Below, piece by piece: positions 43,879-51,241 of a stretch of 64,000 nucleotides of DNA (positions are counted from its first letter, which is position 1; every line of letters begins with the position of its first letter). This stretch comes from BOG-1363 sp043775355. Lineage in GTDB: Bacteria > Planctomycetota > UBA11346. The notes below the pieces were generated by a model. The model was not told where the DNA came from and did not search any database. It saw nothing but the letters and a program-made list of their open reading frames with translations. Both the position numbers and the translations under genes were made by a program. The stretch spans positions 1 through 64,000 of the forward strand of contig JAYVSL010000007.1 in the NCBI GenBank assembly GCA_043775355.1. The letters are read 5' to 3'.

Positions 43879-44613
43879 TCAGCGTGTCGGTAAACCAGAT
43901 GGATCGCCAACCAATGTCCCAGGAGGATTCGGTCCCAAGGCAGCGGCAATGGCTCCTGAAACGGTCATATCAAATACCCGGATGGTGACGTGATGATCAC
44001 GACAAATCGGAAAGGCGGTAGCATCCATTACCGCGTAACGGCCTTCAACCGCTTGATCAAAAGTGAGGAAATCAAAACGCTTCGCGTTGGGGACCTTTTT
44101 AGGGTCAGCAGTATAAATGCCGTCAACCTTGCTGCCTTTTAGCAATTCCGCAGCACCGATTTCCGTCGCGCGCAGAGCTGCTGTGGTATCCGTGGTGAAG
44201 AACGGATGACCGGTACCACCACCAAAAATGACGACCATACCACTGGTTAGCCAAGCCATCACTTGAGCACGATTATATTGATGACAGACGTTAGGAATAT
44301 GATGCGGAGCAACCACTTCAGCACGTCCGCCTTGACGTTCGATGCCTTCTTTCAGCGCCAAACTATTAATTAAGGTTGCGAGCATGCCCATGTAATCGCC
44401 GCGCGTTGGATCGCCGGCATTACGGCCATGCATCTCAGAGCCGCGCATGATGTTTCCACCGCCAACCACCACGGCTATCGGACCACGCTGTAAACCAGTG
44501 AGCAGTTCAGCGCAGACGCGTTCCACCGTCTGCCAATCTAGAATTCCTTCGCGACCTTGCAGCGCCTCACCAGATAATTTGAGCAGACGCGGACGTACGG
44601 GGGATGCTACCAT
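43879..44613 (-). CDS. pyrH: UMP kinase
   Basis: The protein is 244 residues, close to E. coli PyrH. Landmarks: RLLKLSGEALQG (N-terminal ATP loop), VVVGGGNIMRGSEMHG, DYMGMLATLINSLAL, FGGGTGHPFFTTDTTAALRA and YTADPKKVPNAKRFD. It phosphorylates UMP to UDP for RNA, cell-wall and DNA precursors. The start at ATG 44613 matches the family; a GTG at 44685, 3 nt after the flgA stop, would add 24 residues and allow translational coupling. Downstream frr is the usual partner; tsf and rpsB are not here. Confidence 0.95.
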   Translation of the reverse strand: MVASPVRPRLLKLSGEALQGREGILDWQTVERVCAELLTGLQRGPIAVVVGGGNIMRGSEMHGRNAGDPTRGDYMGMLATLINSLALKEGIERQGGRAEVVAPHHIPNVCHQYNRAQVMAWLTSGMVVIFGGGTGHPFFTTDTTAALRATEIGAAELLKGSKVDGIYTADPKKVPNAKRFDFLTFDQAVEGRYAVMDATAFPICRDHHVTIRVFDMTVSGAIAAALGPNPPGTLVGDPSGLPTR

Positions 44614-44688
44614 GGGCGGGAATGATAAATCCAACTCACCGGGCGCAAGATGAGGTGCGCTCACCACGCTCACCGGCGCAGGCACGAC

Positions 44689-45624
44689 TCAATGATCCAG
44701 CAAGACTTGTCCATCAGCGATGACTTTACCACGTACCGTTCGGCCATCGGTCTCTCGTCGTACGCTGATGCTCTCACCAATATGACCGTCATTAAGCGCT
44801 GCACCCTTCGCCGTAAGTTGGAATCGTTCGGTGTTCACCAGCAATACGATCCCTTGTCCAGCTCGTACGTTCGGAGGCAACACGATGACGGCGGCAGAAA
44901 GCGGCGTGCCCTCAGCAAGATCCATGCGCGCTTCATGACCAATGATTTCATTCGATGTCAGCGCTGCGGTACCTGCTCGATTCACCGCCACGCGTTCAGT
45001 CCTGACATCACCAGCGCCAATGCGTTCCCCACGGCGCAATTGCCGTGATGCGACCATCATTTGGCGATGACGAACAACCCGCAGTGTCACTAATGCCCGA
45101 GCCACTTCGACTTCACCACGCATCAAGCGTACTTTAAATGGAATGTCACCGGTGCGACTCTGATCCAGCGGCTGAGCCACCATAGTCACTTCGCTACCTC
45201 CATCAGGAACCACCAGCACACCTGAAGAACGCAATGTAGTGATGACTATTTCGTCGCCATCGGCAACGATTGTCGCTCGCGCTGCCTGCACGATATCCGC
45301 CTCTGCGATCGTGCGTCCGCGACGTGCGACCCGACTGGTGCCGCTGACGATCAACGATGAGCCCAATCCGTGGCCAATCGCACGACGGATCTCGCCCGCT
45401 TCGAGCTCGCGCTCGCGTAGATCCGGTAATTCCACCACGGGAAGATCGCGAATAACCGCAATCAACGCCGCATTGCCACTGAGTTCGGCCACCTCGCTCA
45501 ACGTCGCGCGTTCGCTCGCCACTGATACCACAGGACGTAGCGTCACGGTGACTTCGCCAGCAGCTAACGACAAAAAAATCGCCGTAGCCATCACCGTCAC
45601 CAGTAACCGTAACGCATGCCGCAT
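44689..45624 (-). CDS. flgA: FlgA, flagella basal-body P-ring assembly chaperone
   Basis: The protein is 311 residues, larger than enteric FlgA. A signal peptide (LRLLVTVMATAIFLSLAAGE) is followed by a long N-terminal region and a C-terminal SAF/ChapFlgA domain: ASRQLRRGERIGAGDVRTER, LTSNEIIGHEARMDLAEGTP and the C-terminus ESISVRRETDGRTVRGKVIA. FlgA assists FlgI assembly in the periplasm. The ATG at 45624, 4 nt after the flgG stop, is preferred over TTG 45627. flgI itself lies in the other flagellar block. Confidence 0.92.
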   Translation of the reverse strand: MRHALRLLVTVMATAIFLSLAAGEVTVTLRPVVSVASERATLSEVAELSGNAALIAVIRDLPVVELPDLRERELEAGEIRRAIGHGLGSSLIVSGTSRVARRGRTIAEADIVQAARATIVADGDEIVITTLRSSGVLVVPDGGSEVTMVAQPLDQSRTGDIPFKVRLMRGEVEVARALVTLRVVRHRQMMVASRQLRRGERIGAGDVRTERVAVNRAGTAALTSNEIIGHEARMDLAEGTPLSAAVIVLPPNVRAGQGIVLLVNTERFQLTAKGAALNDGHIGESISVRRETDGRTVRGKVIADGQVLLDH

Positions 45625-45628
45625 CAAA

Positions 45629-46417
45629 TCACCGCACGATATCGTTAGCGGTACGCATCATTTCATCGCTGGTTTTAATGCTTTTCGAGTTCATTTCGTA
45701 TGCTCGTTGCGCAACGATAAGATTGACCAATTCAGTAACGACTTCGACGTTGGCCTTCTCTAGCGCTCCCCCTCGAATGTTACCAAATCCGCTCTGTGCC
45801 GGATTACCAATTTCCGGGCTGCCAGACGCCGCGCTCTCTTGAAATAAGTTGCGACCAATCGCAAGTAAACCTGGTGGATTAATAAAACGAGTCAGCGTCA
45901 AGGTGCCGATGACCTGCGGATTGACCGTATTAGGCAACACGACACTGACTTCACCAGCGGGAGAGACGCTGTATTGAGTCGATCCCTGTGGAACCGTAAT
46001 GTTCGGATTTACATATAATCCATCAGGAGAAACCAGTCTTCCATCCGCATCCGGTCGAAAATCACCCGCACGAGTGTACGCGCTGGTTCCATCATTGAGC
46101 GTGACCGCAAAGAAACCTTCGCCATCAATCGCCATATCGAATGGCGCGCCGGTTTCTTCGATATTGCCCGGAGTAAAAATGCGCGGCGTGCCGCTCAATC
46201 GTACGCCATTGCCGATCTGCGTCCCGGTCGGATTTCGACCCGCATCGCCATTCTTCACGCCCGGTGATGTCGGCGTATCATAAAATAAATCCTGAAAATT
46301 AACCCGCTGGCGTTTGAAGCCGTTGGTGTTGACGTTGGCAATATTATTGGCGATCACATCGACATTGGTCTGCTGAGCGACCATGCCGTTGGCGCCGGTC
46401 CAGAGTGCACGTGGCAT
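45629..46417 (-). CDS. flgG: Flagellar distal rod protein FlgG
   Basis: The protein is 262 residues, as in enterics. N-terminal axial motif ALWTGANGMVAQQTNVDVIANN, then NIANVNTNGFKR and FQDLFYD; the middle has FDMAIDGEGFFAV and AYTRAGDF. The C-terminus ALEKANVEVVTELVNLIVAQ and RAYEMNSKSIKTSDEM is diagnostic for FlgG. It forms the distal rod that passes through the P and L rings. GAGGAG precedes the ATG; 47 nt separate it from flgF. Confidence 0.95.
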   Translation of the reverse strand: MPRALWTGANGMVAQQTNVDVIANNIANVNTNGFKRQRVNFQDLFYDTPTSPGVKNGDAGRNPTGTQIGNGVRLSGTPRIFTPGNIEETGAPFDMAIDGEGFFAVTLNDGTSAYTRAGDFRPDADGRLVSPDGLYVNPNITVPQGSTQYSVSPAGEVSVVLPNTVNPQVIGTLTLTRFINPPGLLAIGRNLFQESAASGSPEIGNPAQSGFGNIRGGALEKANVEVVTELVNLIVAQRAYEMNSKSIKTSDEMMRTANDIVR

Positions 46418-46464
46418 AGAATCTCCTCAGGTTTGCGGTTTCAATAATGAGAGACGAATGAAAA

Positions 46465-47235
46465 TCACGAACCACCACGCAGAAGTTCACTCAAACTTCC
46501 GCCAATATTCGACTGTTCTTTCAGTGCGCGTTGAGCCGAGTCATAACGACGTTGAACCGCGATCATCGCAACCATTTGTTCCAGCGGCTCAAAATTGGCT
46601 TTTTCCAGATGACCTTGCGCGACTTGATAGCCGCTCGCATCACTGACGGCTTGCTCAGCAGGATCAAAATACTGACCATTGAGCGGTATTAATTGCTTGG
46701 TGTCGGCAACTTTGACGACGCGCAACTGATCGATCACAGCTTGTTGCGGAACACCATTTTGCAGGGTTTCCGCCATCACACGTCCCGTCTGATCAACCGT
46801 GACACGACGCGCATCCGGTGGAATCGTGATCGGCCCGCCTTGTCCTTCGAGCAACCAACCTTGCGGCGTCGCTAAACGCCCTTGCGCATCGGGAGTAAAA
46901 TGTCCGGCACGAGTCAACAGGTTTCGTCCCTGATTGTCACGAACCCGATAAAATCCCTCTCCGCGTATGGCAAAATCATAGGGAGACGATGTTGGCTCTA
47001 ATTGGCCCTCAGCGAAATTGAAATAGCTGCCTGCTGGAAGGACACCGGCACCACCGTCACCGCCAATGCCTTCCGTATTGCCGTGAGCCCTTAACGTTTC
47101 CGCAAACGAATTTCGTCGCACTGACTCCTCGCGATAGCCTGCGGTCTGCTGATTCGCTAAATTCCGCGCATTGATTTCTTGCGCTCTGGTCTCGACGACC
47201 ATCGCGCTGGCTGCGGCATAGATTCCCTTGGGCAT
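46465..47235 (-). CDS. flgF: Flagellar proximal rod protein FlgF
   Basis: The protein is 256 residues. The N-terminus (GIYAAASAMVVETRAQEINA, then RNLANQQTAGYREESV) and the segments YDFAIRGEGFYRV, LLTRAGHFTPDAQGR and FEPLEQMVAMIAVQRRYDSA place it among the rod proteins; its order before flgG identifies it as FlgF. GAGGAGG precedes the ATG at 47235, well inside a longer open reading frame. First gene of the flgF-flgG-flgA-pyrH-frr unit, with a strong sigma-54 match 71 nt upstream. Confidence 0.92.
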   Translation of the reverse strand: MPKGIYAAASAMVVETRAQEINARNLANQQTAGYREESVRRNSFAETLRAHGNTEGIGGDGGAGVLPAGSYFNFAEGQLEPTSSPYDFAIRGEGFYRVRDNQGRNLLTRAGHFTPDAQGRLATPQGWLLEGQGGPITIPPDARRVTVDQTGRVMAETLQNGVPQQAVIDQLRVVKVADTKQLIPLNGQYFDPAEQAVSDASGYQVAQGHLEKANFEPLEQMVAMIAVQRRYDSAQRALKEQSNIGGSLSELLRGGS

Positions 47236-47305
47236 GGTAGACCTCCTCATCCGGTGTGCAGGAAATGCACACGCCGCGTCTGCGACCGACGGATATTGGG
47301 TCATT

Positions 47306-47322
47306 CGCAACCACAGTGCCAA
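47306..47322 (-). promoter_or_regulatory. Sigma-54 (-24/-12) promoter of flgF-flgG-flgA
   Basis: Minus strand reads TTGGCACTGTGGTTGCG, matching TGGCAC-N5-TTGC exactly. The predicted start is ~60 nt before the flgF ATG. It sits just after the rpsI terminator. Confidence 0.85.
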
Positions 47323-47329
47323 CAACGCA

Positions 47330-47355
47330 AACACCCAGGGAAAACCCTGGGTGTT
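47330..47355 (-). terminator. Terminator of rpsI
   Basis: A perfect 11-bp stem, AACACCCAGGG with CCCTGGGTGTT, around AAAA, 60 nt after the rpsI stop and directly upstream of the flgF promoter. The T-run is short on the minus strand. Confidence 0.75.
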
Positions 47356-47414
47356 GACGCGTTCTGAACAAAGGAGACCTGCGCAAAGGCTTTAGGCCGC
47401 TTGCGCGGACAGCT

Positions 47415-47810
47415 TTAGCGCTTGCTGAACTGGCAGCCACGACGTGCTTTACGCAGGCCGTACTTCTTACGTTCAACCATACGACTGTCGCGGGTCATCA
47501 AACCATGACGACGAAGAGTGGCTTCAACCGCTGGTTCAGCTTTCGCCAAAGCGCGAGAAATGCCCAGAACGCAAGCGCCGACTTGGCCGGTCATTCCACC
47601 GCCGTCAACGTTGACGAATACATCGAAACGGCCAGCCGTTTCGGTGAGTTCCAACGGCTTACGCGCAAGTTTTTGCATACGATCGACCGGGAAGTATTCT
47701 TCGATCTTGCGATCGTTGATCACTACCAAGCCACTGCCAGGAGCGAGGCGAACACGAGCAACGCTCGTCTTACGGCGACCCAAACCCCAAATGTATTCCT
47801 TACCAGCCAT
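47415..47810 (-). CDS. rpsI: 30S ribosomal protein S9 (uS9)
   Basis: The protein is 131 residues. It begins MAGKEYIWGLGRRKTSVARV and contains IEEYFPVDRMQKLARKPL, then GGGMTGQVGACVLGISRAL and the C-terminal tail KKYGLRKARRGCQFSKR that reaches the P-site tRNA. ATG at 47810 is the family start; a longer frame exists upstream. rplM, which almost always precedes rpsI, is absent: the upstream gene codes for a secreted protein. Confidence 0.97.
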   Translation of the reverse strand: MAGKEYIWGLGRRKTSVARVRLAPGSGLVVINDRKIEEYFPVDRMQKLARKPLELTETAGRFDVFVNVDGGGMTGQVGACVLGISRALAKAEPAVEATLRRHGLMTRDSRMVERKKYGLRKARRGCQFSKR

Positions 47811-47921
47811 TGAAACGTATCTCCAGAGTTGATGACAGACCGCACGCCGAAGAAGCCGGCTTGGACGGAGGTTCGGACTGTATGGCGACCAAGCTTCCGT
47901 CAAGTCCAAGGCTGCGATTGA

Positions 47922-48800
47922 TCAACCGCCGTTCCAATGGAAGCCCCAGGCATTGTTACTACCGCCACCTGATGCCCCGATGTGCCACCCACCACCCGTG
48001 CCGCAATAGGGCGGACGACCAGTTGGATAGCCTGGATACACCGGATAAATTTGACGGTAGCCCGTACAAATACCACCAAAGCGACCACCATAAAGCGTAT
48101 GGTACGACGAACGGTAGTACCCGCTGGAGTAGGTTTCTGGGTAAAGGCTAGCGCTCGCATTTGCCGCATTTTCAGCGGCCACGGCAGCCGAAATTCGCGC
48201 AAGACGACGTTGTTCGTCATGTTCTTTGCGCGCGAGCACTTGCTCTTCACGTCGCCGAACTTCGTCGGCCAAAGCCTGCTCCTGCGCCGCCCAGGTCATC
48301 CACGATCCATGTGAAAAGACTTCACCGCGCGCTGTTGCTGCTTCGTTCGCACGCATCCAGACACCGTGAGATAGGCTCATCCCTAACAGTTTGCGGGCAT
48401 CGAGATGTTGACGATCGATCTGCACGACATGGGTCGCAAGTTCCTTGGCTGTTGCGTTTTCACCACGTTCTTGCATCTGTCGTGCAAGATTCCACCACTC
48501 GGAAGCCGTCGCATCGTTACGCTTCGTTAAAGCAGCGGCTTGCTGATTGATTTCATTAATAAAGAGTTGGCGCTGAGAAACGCCGTAAACGATCCGTTGT
48601 ACTTTCGCTTTTGGGATGTGTTGAACAGCAACGAGGTTGCCGGAACTCACGCGTATATCTACGGTATCTGCATCAGCCGATGAAATAACGTCGCCATCAA
48701 TAATACGACCATCACTGAGATAGATCTCATCCCCCTGGGCGGAACCAAAGGCCAAGAAAGTAACCAGCACAGCAAAACATGAGCGGTGAACCTTGTTCAT
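47922..48800 (-). CDS. Secreted protein with coiled helix and Gly/Tyr-rich tail
   Basis: The protein is 292 residues. A signal peptide (hydrophobic run ending FGSAQGDE, ~1-24) leads to a beta-rich region (EIYLSDGRIIDGDVISSADA ~25-75, resembling an LSDG-containing motif seen in planctomycete exported proteins). Helical repeats follow (~78-205; GMSLSHGVWMRANEAATARG then HGSWMTWAAQEQALAD, two W-M-containing units), and then a Tyr/Gly/Ser/Pro-rich tail. It has three Cys residues in all: one in the signal region and two in the tail. No enzyme motif. A cell-envelope structural role is a guess. ATG at 48800. Confidence 0.65.
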   Translation of the reverse strand: MNKVHRSCFAVLVTFLAFGSAQGDEIYLSDGRIIDGDVISSADADTVDIRVSSGNLVAVQHIPKAKVQRIVYGVSQRQLFINEINQQAAALTKRNDATASEWWNLARQMQERGENATAKELATHVVQIDRQHLDARKLLGMSLSHGVWMRANEAATARGEVFSHGSWMTWAAQEQALADEVRRREEQVLARKEHDEQRRLARISAAVAAENAANASASLYPETYSSGYYRSSYHTLYGGRFGGICTGYRQIYPVYPGYPTGRPPYCGTGGGWHIGASGGGSNNAWGFHWNGG

Positions 48801-48889
48801 GACTGGTCCTTGTGGCGAATGGTATTGATGACTTTGACAGAATTGATTTTACGCAGGAGGCCAAAAGCCAAATCCATGATGGTTGTACT

Positions 48890-48918
48890 TGACGTTTGTA
48901 ACAATCACCTCTAAGGTA
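48890..48918 (+). promoter_or_regulatory. Possible sigma-70 promoter of the FGGY-kinase-like gene
   Basis: TTGACG at 48890-48895, a 17-nt spacer and TAAGGT at 48913-48918. The resulting leader would be ~12 nt with no Shine-Dalgarno. Weak -10 box; tentative. Confidence 0.3.
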
Positions 48919-48936
48919 ACTAGCTAAATTATCCAC

Positions 48937-50451
48937 ATGCCCCCACCCGCAGCCTATTTTCTTGGTATTGATGTCGCTCGCACCGGACTTGGTTTGGTGG
49001 TGTTGGCTGGCGATGGCCGTCAAGTCGCGCTGTTGCACCGCGCCTACGGCGGGAACACTGACCAGTTGTCCGATCCGCAAGATTGGTGGCGTGCTGCCCG
49101 TACTGGTATCAAAGAAATCCTGCGCCGCGCTGAGTTACGTGCCGATCAGATTCGTTGTATCGGCGTAACCGGCGACAGCGATGGTACCGTGGCCCTGTCA
49201 AAAGATGGCAAAGCTTTGTGCATGAGCAGCTTAGGTGCAGATCCACGAGCAGAGCCTCAGGTAGATCAGCTCAATAAAACTGTTGGTGCACGTAATCTGC
49301 TCAACCTCGCTAGTGGCCCAGCTCACTCCGGGGCGGCAGCCGTAAAATTATTATGGTTGCGCGAAAATGAAAAACGAGCTTGGCATGATTTAGGGATCGT
49401 ACTCAGCCCCAAGGATTTCCTTCGGTATCGCCTCTGCGAAACCATGATCACCGACGCATCCGACGCCGCTGCCACGCTCCTGTTCAATCCCAAGACGCGT
49501 GCATGGTCGAAACAACTCCTCAGCTTACTTGAAATCAACCCCGCATGGCTGCCGACCATCAGTAACGGTCAGCTCATTAGCGGACGCGTTACCGCTACCG
49601 CTTCACGTGAAGCCGGCCTGCAAGCAGGAACCCCGGTCATCACTGGCGGCGGTCACGCTGCCTCATCGGCCATTTCAGCTGCAGTTCTTGAAGCTGGGTC
49701 AGCAATGGTTGAACTCGGCGGTAATGGCGGAATTTTTGTTCCTACCAAAGACGCGATGCGTGACCCAAGCGGTCGACTGATCACGACCTGTCACTGTGTT
49801 CCTGGGGTCTGGGCATTAACGCAATCCGACCTCGCCAGCGCAGAGCCACTTGATTGGCTCCAACAACATGTCTTCTCCAGTGAAGTTATGCAGGCGAAAC
49901 GCAGCCAACGCGATGCCCTTGAGCCACTCGCCGAATTAGCGGCGGAAACCCCGCCTGGATCAGATGGCTTGATCCACCTGTCATTGAAGCAATCACCTCG
50001 CATGAATGGTTTCGTAGGCCTTAACCGTCGTCATGGACGCGGTCATCTCGTGCGAGCAGTCCTCGAAAGCGGAGCGCTCGCTGTCCGTTCTGCGCTCGAA
50101 GCATTGGTCGATCTCAAGCGTGATCCTGAATCTATTTTGGTGGTCGGCGCCGGAGCCAGCAATCACCTGTGGTGTCAAATCCTCGCCGACGCACTGGACC
50201 GTCAGATCCATGCTATTCCGGGCGCAGAGTGTGCCGCTACCGGTGCGGCCATTCTCGCTGGCTCTGCTGTTGGATTTTATAAAAATGTACCGGAAGCCTG
50301 CAGTAAAATGGTCGGAACAAAAGTCGCCTACCAACCGCGTAAGGCCGCCACTGAAATTTATCAGTTACTCGGACCCACTATTTCACGGCTGTCACAAGCC
50401 GGTGCTGCTGCTTTTTCCGGTGAGACACTCGTCGCTGAGGCCCAATCATGA
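48937..50451 (+). CDS. FGGY carbohydrate-kinase homolog with lost active site (probable pseudokinase)
   Basis: The protein is 504 residues and is full-length against E. coli XylB, with the fold kept throughout (e.g. VLSPKDFLRYRL, DASDAAATLLFN, GLNRRHGRGHLVRAVLE, and VVGAGASNHLWCQILADAL). Key residues are changed, however. The phosphate-1 loop GIDLGTSG reads GIDVARTG; the substrate motif QMHG reads DSDG; WNDGR reads LGADPR; the catalytic Asp of GGGD is His (GGGHAAS); LGTSG reads LGGNG. A sugar-kinase reaction is therefore unlikely; a binding or regulatory role is inferred. There is no Shine-Dalgarno. Its stop overlaps the start of an FtsB-like gene (ATGA), which suggests a shared job in the envelope or division. 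Confidence 0.75.
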   Translation: MPPPAAYFLGIDVARTGLGLVVLAGDGRQVALLHRAYGGNTDQLSDPQDWWRAARTGIKEILRRAELRADQIRCIGVTGDSDGTVALSKDGKALCMSSLGADPRAEPQVDQLNKTVGARNLLNLASGPAHSGAAAVKLLWLRENEKRAWHDLGIVLSPKDFLRYRLCETMITDASDAAATLLFNPKTRAWSKQLLSLLEINPAWLPTISNGQLISGRVTATASREAGLQAGTPVITGGGHAASSAISAAVLEAGSAMVELGGNGGIFVPTKDAMRDPSGRLITTCHCVPGVWALTQSDLASAEPLDWLQQHVFSSEVMQAKRSQRDALEPLAELAAETPPGSDGLIHLSLKQSPRMNGFVGLNRRHGRGHLVRAVLESGALAVRSALEALVDLKRDPESILVVGAGASNHLWCQILADALDRQIHAIPGAECAATGAAILAGSAVGFYKNVPEACSKMVGTKVAYQPRKAATEIYQLLGPTISRLSQAGAAAFSGETLVAEAQS

Positions 50452-50768
50452 GCTTGGCTCGCGGGCCATTTTTTGTGCTCCATGTGGTGTTAGCCACCGT
50501 CGTTGTGATCAGCTTGTTTATTTATCTTCAAGAACGACAGAACGAAGTTTCGCATATTCAGCAGATTGCCCATCAGGAACATGTGGAAACCCTGCGACTC
50601 CAAGCTGACCTCGTTCAGCAAGAAGAATTAATTAAGGGATTACAACACAAAGATCCGTACGTCGTGGAGTTGATTGCGCGTGATAAATTCAAGTACGCTG
50701 GGGTTGGAGAAATCGCGCCACCCCCTTTGCCTGTAATTGACAAGACCAGAGCCACCGTTACTAAGTGA
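50448..50768 (+). CDS. FtsB/DivIC-like septum formation initiator protein
   Basis: The protein is 106 residues. A single N-terminal membrane span (FFVLHVVLATVVVISLFIYL, ~8-27) is followed by a coiled coil (~28-70) and the conserved C-terminal signature of DivIC/FtsB (KDPYVVELIARDKFKYAGVG, then EIAPPPLP), where xDPYxIExxARExLxYxxPGE is typical. In the divisome FtsB joins FtsL and FtsQ. It overlaps the FGGY homolog by 4 nt and precedes the tRNA-Pro gene. Confidence 0.82.
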   Translation: MSLARGPFFVLHVVLATVVVISLFIYLQERQNEVSHIQQIAHQEHVETLRLQADLVQQEELIKGLQHKDPYVVELIARDKFKYAGVGEIAPPPLPVIDKTRATVTK

Positions 50769-50842
50769 GCCCTCGCATGTGGCCGCGAACTCGGTCTGAC
50801 TACTGAATCTAAGTTCAGTAGCGCGTGTCGCATACGATTTAT

Positions 50843-50920
50843 CGGACCGTAGCTCAGCCTGGCTAGAGCGCTGCGTTCGGGACGCAGAGGCCGCAGGTTC
50901 AAATCCTGTCGGTCCGACCA
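50843..50920 (+). tRNA. tRNA-Pro (anticodon CGG)
   Basis: Cloverleaf with a 7-bp acceptor stem (CGGACCG / CGGTCCG), D arm TAGCTCAG...TAGAGC, anticodon stem CTGCG/CGCAG around TTCGGGA (anticodon CGG) and a T arm with GGTTCAAATCC. CCA is encoded. It reads CCG codons. Confidence 0.95.
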
Positions 50921-51151
50921 CTTTACGCATCGAACACTGGCATCTTCACGAAGAGAGTCGGTGATTGAAAACTTGTTACCGTATTTCAAGGTCTGCGACG
51001 TCGCAGATGCAGAAAATTGATCACGTCGGTTTTTTCTGCGCCCTTTTTCAATGGCGCCGTTTCAATGGCGAAGGCGCGACTGAGAAAGCGATTATCTGGC
51101 GTCTCTTGTTCAGGCCTCTACGCTTCTTTACGATACGAAATACGACATCTT
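50921..51151. other. Spacer between two tRNA genes
   Basis: No convincing gene. It contains a perfect 16-bp palindrome, TCTGCGACGTCGCAGA, at 50992-51007, and a 14-bp direct repeat of TTTCAATGGCG plus three bases around 51044-51070. Its AT-rich end precedes tRNA-Gly. Confidence 0.5.
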
Positions 51152-51222
51152 GCGGGTGTAGCTCAATGGTAGAGCGGTTGGTTCCCATCCAACATACGAG
51201 GGTTCGATTCCCTTCACCCGCT
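51152..51222 (+). tRNA. tRNA-Gly (anticodon CCC)
   Basis: Acceptor stem GCGGGTG/CACCCGC, D arm TAGCTCAATGGTAGAGC, anticodon stem GTTGG/CCAAC around TTCCCAT (anticodon CCC) and T arm GGGTTCGATTCCC; discriminator T. The 3' CCA is not encoded. Confidence 0.95.
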
Positions 51223-51241
51223 CAGCCTTTAAGGTGAGCGC

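Noticed and set aside
44614..44685. N-terminal extension of UMP kinase from GTG 44685
   Set aside because: The extra 24 residues are not conserved in the family; kept only as a possible coupled start.
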